Source of the DNA: Agroathelia rolfsii
Lineage: Eukaryota > Basidiomycota > Agaricomycetes > Amylocorticiales > Amylocorticiaceae
NCBI GenBank assembly: GCA_018343915.1
Contig: JABRWF010000001.1
Location: 2,170,001-2,234,000, forward strand
DNA length: 64,000 nt
Direction of reading: 5' to 3'
In this document: positions 61,601 to 64,000 of the stretch, in pieces
Position numbering within the stretch: position 1 is the first letter of the stretch
Layout: every line of letters begins with the position of its first letter
Made by a program: the position numbers and the translations under genes
The notes under the pieces: model-generated
Seen by the model: only the letters and a program-made list of their open reading frames with translations
The model's database searches: none
What the model was told of the DNA's origin: nothing

Positions 61601-62472
61601 ACCTAACCCAGTGAGTACGATTTTCTACTACGTCATTAGGGCGTCGGCCATTGTAGAGCGTGGACCGGCGCGCCTCTCCGGGCGTTGTCCGAATTGAGCC
61701 GGACTTCCATTTGGCGAGCCGTTCGTTAGCGTGATACAGCCCTCTTCTTTGCCCCTCCCTACTAAGAGAGACCGTGACTGAGAGAGCCATTCGAGGAGGA
61801 GGGGCACAGGGGAAAGGCGAATTCATTATTCCTTCCATAATTGAAATGATGCCAAGGATCAGCTGGTTGACACTCGTTGCAATCTCTTCCAGGCCTGGTC
61901 TCGCCAGACGCACCTATTGTGGATAGTGTTGGTGTCATCCCATTCAGGTGAGGGGTGTCTCATCAGATGCGCATCGGCCACATTAGCTACGGATTGATTG
62001 CGGCGAAGCGGCGCTTGAACACGGCGATTTATTTTGTTTATTTTTCTTTTTTGAGCTGTGCTACCTATTTCCTTATCCGGGTTGCTGACCCCGAGGTCCG
62101 ATTCACCTTGTTTCCGGATTTCTACTTCGGCTCGTCCGGTCTCTCGAGACATTTCTTTTCCTTGCTCACGTCGTCGAGGACGTTCAGCTCGCCGTGTCTT
62201 GTTCTCTACCATCATCTCGTCTCACGATTTCTTACTCTGCTTTACGCACATTTCACGATTGCATTTACATCTGCCTCTCCTGGGGGCCCGTCACGCCCCA
62301 CATCGCTGCATTCACTGTGCTTGCCGTTGCATGACCCGCTCGTTTTCTCCATGTTAGCATCTTTCATCCTTTTCAGGCGTTCTCAAGGCGCATCTATCTA
62401 TTCGAGTGGCCTGTGCGCACAGGACGTGCAATGATGCCCATCGTTGCAGCGGCTTTTGCCTCATTGCCCCAT
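58612..62472. other. Gene-poor stretch upstream of the G1 cyclin
   Basis: About 3.9 kb, the longest gene-free stretch in the genic part of the window. Open frames exist (for example 59119-59541 + and 59887-60258 -), but none shows a domain, and their codon use does not look coding. A C11 run lies at 59491-59501, and a GCCC-type repeat run lies near 60990-61005. Segment 61080-62400 is pyrimidine-rich and could be promoter or long untranslated leader of the cyclin, or a non-coding RNA. Confidence 0.5.
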
Positions 62473-62488
62473 CGCGTGTGACAACGCG
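62473..62488. promoter_or_regulatory. Paired ACGCG sites upstream of the cyclin
   Basis: CGCGT (62473-62477) and ACGCG (62484-62488) form an inverted pair about 220 bp upstream of the cyclin ATG. ACGCG is the core of the MluI cell-cycle box bound by MBF/Swi6-type factors that drive G1/S genes in fungi. Binding is inferred from the motif only. Confidence 0.4.
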
Positions 62489-62544
62489 CGGCACGTTCAA
62501 GGCCAGCGTGACGGTGGCCAAGGCCTAAGTGCCTGGCACTCTGA

Positions 62545-62550
62545 TATAAA
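62545..62550 (+). promoter_or_regulatory. Candidate TATA box of the cyclin gene
   Basis: TATAAA lies 163 bp upstream of the ATG at 62708 and just downstream of the paired ACGCG sites, a sensible core-promoter arrangement. Confidence 0.45.
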
Positions 62551-62707
62551 CCCATGTTCATCATTTTCACGCATTCTCTTATTCTGACATTTTCATCACT
62601 TACTTTTTGGGTTTTATTACTCTTATTGGAATGTCGCATGCTGATAAAGTCCGTTTTCACCAGAATCCCTTCCAACTTCCCAATCATCCTCTATTAGAAC
62701 CTCACAA

Positions 62708-64000
62708 ATGAAAGACGTCACCGGTTCTTCGTCGAGACAACACTCTCGTAATAATACTTGCTATCAGAAGAAACGATCCTCACTTGTGGGTAGTGGCATC
62801 TCCAAATCTCACAAAACATCCTCTCGCCGAGATAGTGTCAAGTCTTCCGATGGTCTCAAATCCTTTCTGTCTGCACAACGGCAAAGAGAAGCATTGATAC
62901 TATCTCTTCACCGACAAGGGATTTTGCTCGAGGATGAGTATTCTGATGATGTTAAGCAATACATGCTTCACATGGAGGTAGGTATTCCTTCAGTCACTCC
63001 ATTGTGATGTTTCGTTCTTAGCTGTTTTTTTTTTTCTTTTAGCGAGATACAATGTGCTCGACACAATCAATGGACCAACAGCCAGAGGTGAAGTGGCACA
63101 TGCGCCCTTGCCTAGTTGATTTTCTTGTCGAGATCCATTTCACGTTTCGACTTCGACCTGAAACCCTCTATCTTACCCTCAACATAGTCGATCGTTATGT
63201 CTCGCGTCGTATTGTGTATGTAAAGCACTACCAATTGGTTGGTTGTGCTGCCCTGTGGATTGCCGCCAAATTTGAGGACGCCAAGGAGCGCGTGCCCACG
63301 TTGGCCGATCTGGAAGCCATCTGTCGAGAAGCTTATGATGATCGTGCGTTTATCCAAATGGAGTGGCATCTTCTGGAAACCATCGACTGGAAACTTGGCC
63401 ATCCGACTGCAGAAGCATGGCTACGTCTTCATTGCTGCGACCCTAGCTTTGGTCTGGAGGACGACAAGGTTCAACATGTTGCCCGCTTCCTGATGGAGAT
63501 TACCTTGTTCTACCGCGAGTTCACCGCCTTCACATCATCACAACTGGCGGCGGGTGCTCTACATCTTGCGCGTTTCCTATGTGGCAAGGAGCAACGGGTA
63601 TTAGATGAGCTTGAGGAAAGCCTCGAGGTTGTTCAACTCCTCGACGATCGTTTGGCCACCCGCTTGGATGATCTGTCAGAGACCTTGGTGAAGAAGTATT
63701 CGTTTGCTTTCTACTCCAAGGCTGCGACTTTCGTCATGCAATACTACATGGGTGGGAGCCCTCGGTTCGAACGGGAGAACTTCGTAACCTCTCCAGTGAC
63801 GCCTCCCACTCGCTCCTCAAAGTCTTATCGTTCCATACCGAGCACACCCATGAGTGCCATGAGCGCAACAGATTCAGACATTTCTGACGACATGCCCAAG
63901 ACACCTACAAGCCCGGCAGCCAGCCCCTTCCCGAGCTCTCCATCTGAGGATAAGGAAAACTCGTCCTTCTCACCAGCGGTCAACAAACTACGCCTGGATT
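62708..64000 (+). CDS. G1/S cyclin, CLN type (partial, cut by window edge)
   Basis: This is a regulatory subunit of the cyclin-dependent kinase at the G1/S transition. ATG 62708 starts MKDVTGSSSRQHSRNN with a serine-rich basic N-terminus. One intron (62978-63042) follows YMLHME. The cyclin box is clear: KWHMRPCLVDFLVEIHFTFR with the MRxxLVDF signature, then YVKHYQLVGCAALWIAAKFE and EWHLLETIDWKLGHPTAEAW, the last typical of CLN rather than B-type cyclins. The C-terminal region is rich in TP and SP sites (TSPVTPPTRSS, MPKTPTSPAASP), which may serve as CDK sites and degradation signals. At least about 405 residues are visible and the reading frame is still open at 64000. Confidence 0.9.

Noticed and set aside
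58612..62707. tRNA or 5S rRNA genes in the long gap
   Set aside because: I looked for GGTTCGA-type B boxes and cloverleaf pairing on both strands and found none that fit. A covariance-model scan would be decisive.

Overview
The window is nuclear DNA of a mushroom-forming fungus (Basidiomycota, probably Agaricomycetes). Genes are close together, lie on both strands and are cut by many 45-70 bp GT-AG introns. The family set (CYP63-like P450, Cas1-type acyltransferase, NoxA-type NADPH oxidase, cytochrome b5-fused delta-8 sphingolipid desaturase, CLN-type cyclin) fits that group. Species assignment and all family calls come from reading the sequence; no searches were run.

Bases 1-9331 form a giant inverted repeat. 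Two 3144 bp arms (1-3144 and 6188-9331) flank a 3043 bp spacer. The arms align with no net insertion or deletion (paired coordinates always sum to 9332) at roughly 99% identity, and nearly all differences are transitions. Each arm carries a captured 5' piece of a KRI1-like ribosome biogenesis gene with its intron, a short unidentified gene piece, and hairpin repeats. The spacer holds a decayed gene that resembles a multi-copy mushroom family of unknown function, plus a third, diverged copy of the unidentified gene piece. The left end of the element lies at or beyond the window edge. Bases 9332-10150 are minisatellite and GTAAAAC/GTTTTAC-rich repeat DNA.

From about 10.1 kb onward the DNA is ordinary euchromatin. 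In order: short-chain dehydrogenase (-), cytochrome P450 (+), RRP15 (-), ankyrin/DIL protein (+), SnoaL-type protein of the carboxymethylenebutenolidase-like group (+), Cas1-type O-acyltransferase (+), STS1/Cut8 proteasome tether (+), secreted GH16-like protein (+), NADPH oxidase (-), MAD2 (-), Nup155/Nup170 nucleoporin (+), delta-8 sphingolipid desaturase (-), Pal1 (+), RecQ helicase (+), Sec7-PH Arf-GEF (-), SmD2 (+), 4E-T-like eIF4E-binding protein (+). A gene-poor stretch of about 4 kb follows, then a CLN-type G1 cyclin (+) cut by the right edge.

Most of these are housekeeping genes with no operon-like logic. Points of interest are the KRI1-bearing palindrome; the MAD2/Nup170 divergent pair on a 170 bp promoter; unusual splicing (three candidate GC-AG introns, and tiny exons of 4, 5, 13, 14, 19 and 21 nt that carry family-conserved residues); and paired ACGCG motifs upstream of the G1 cyclin.
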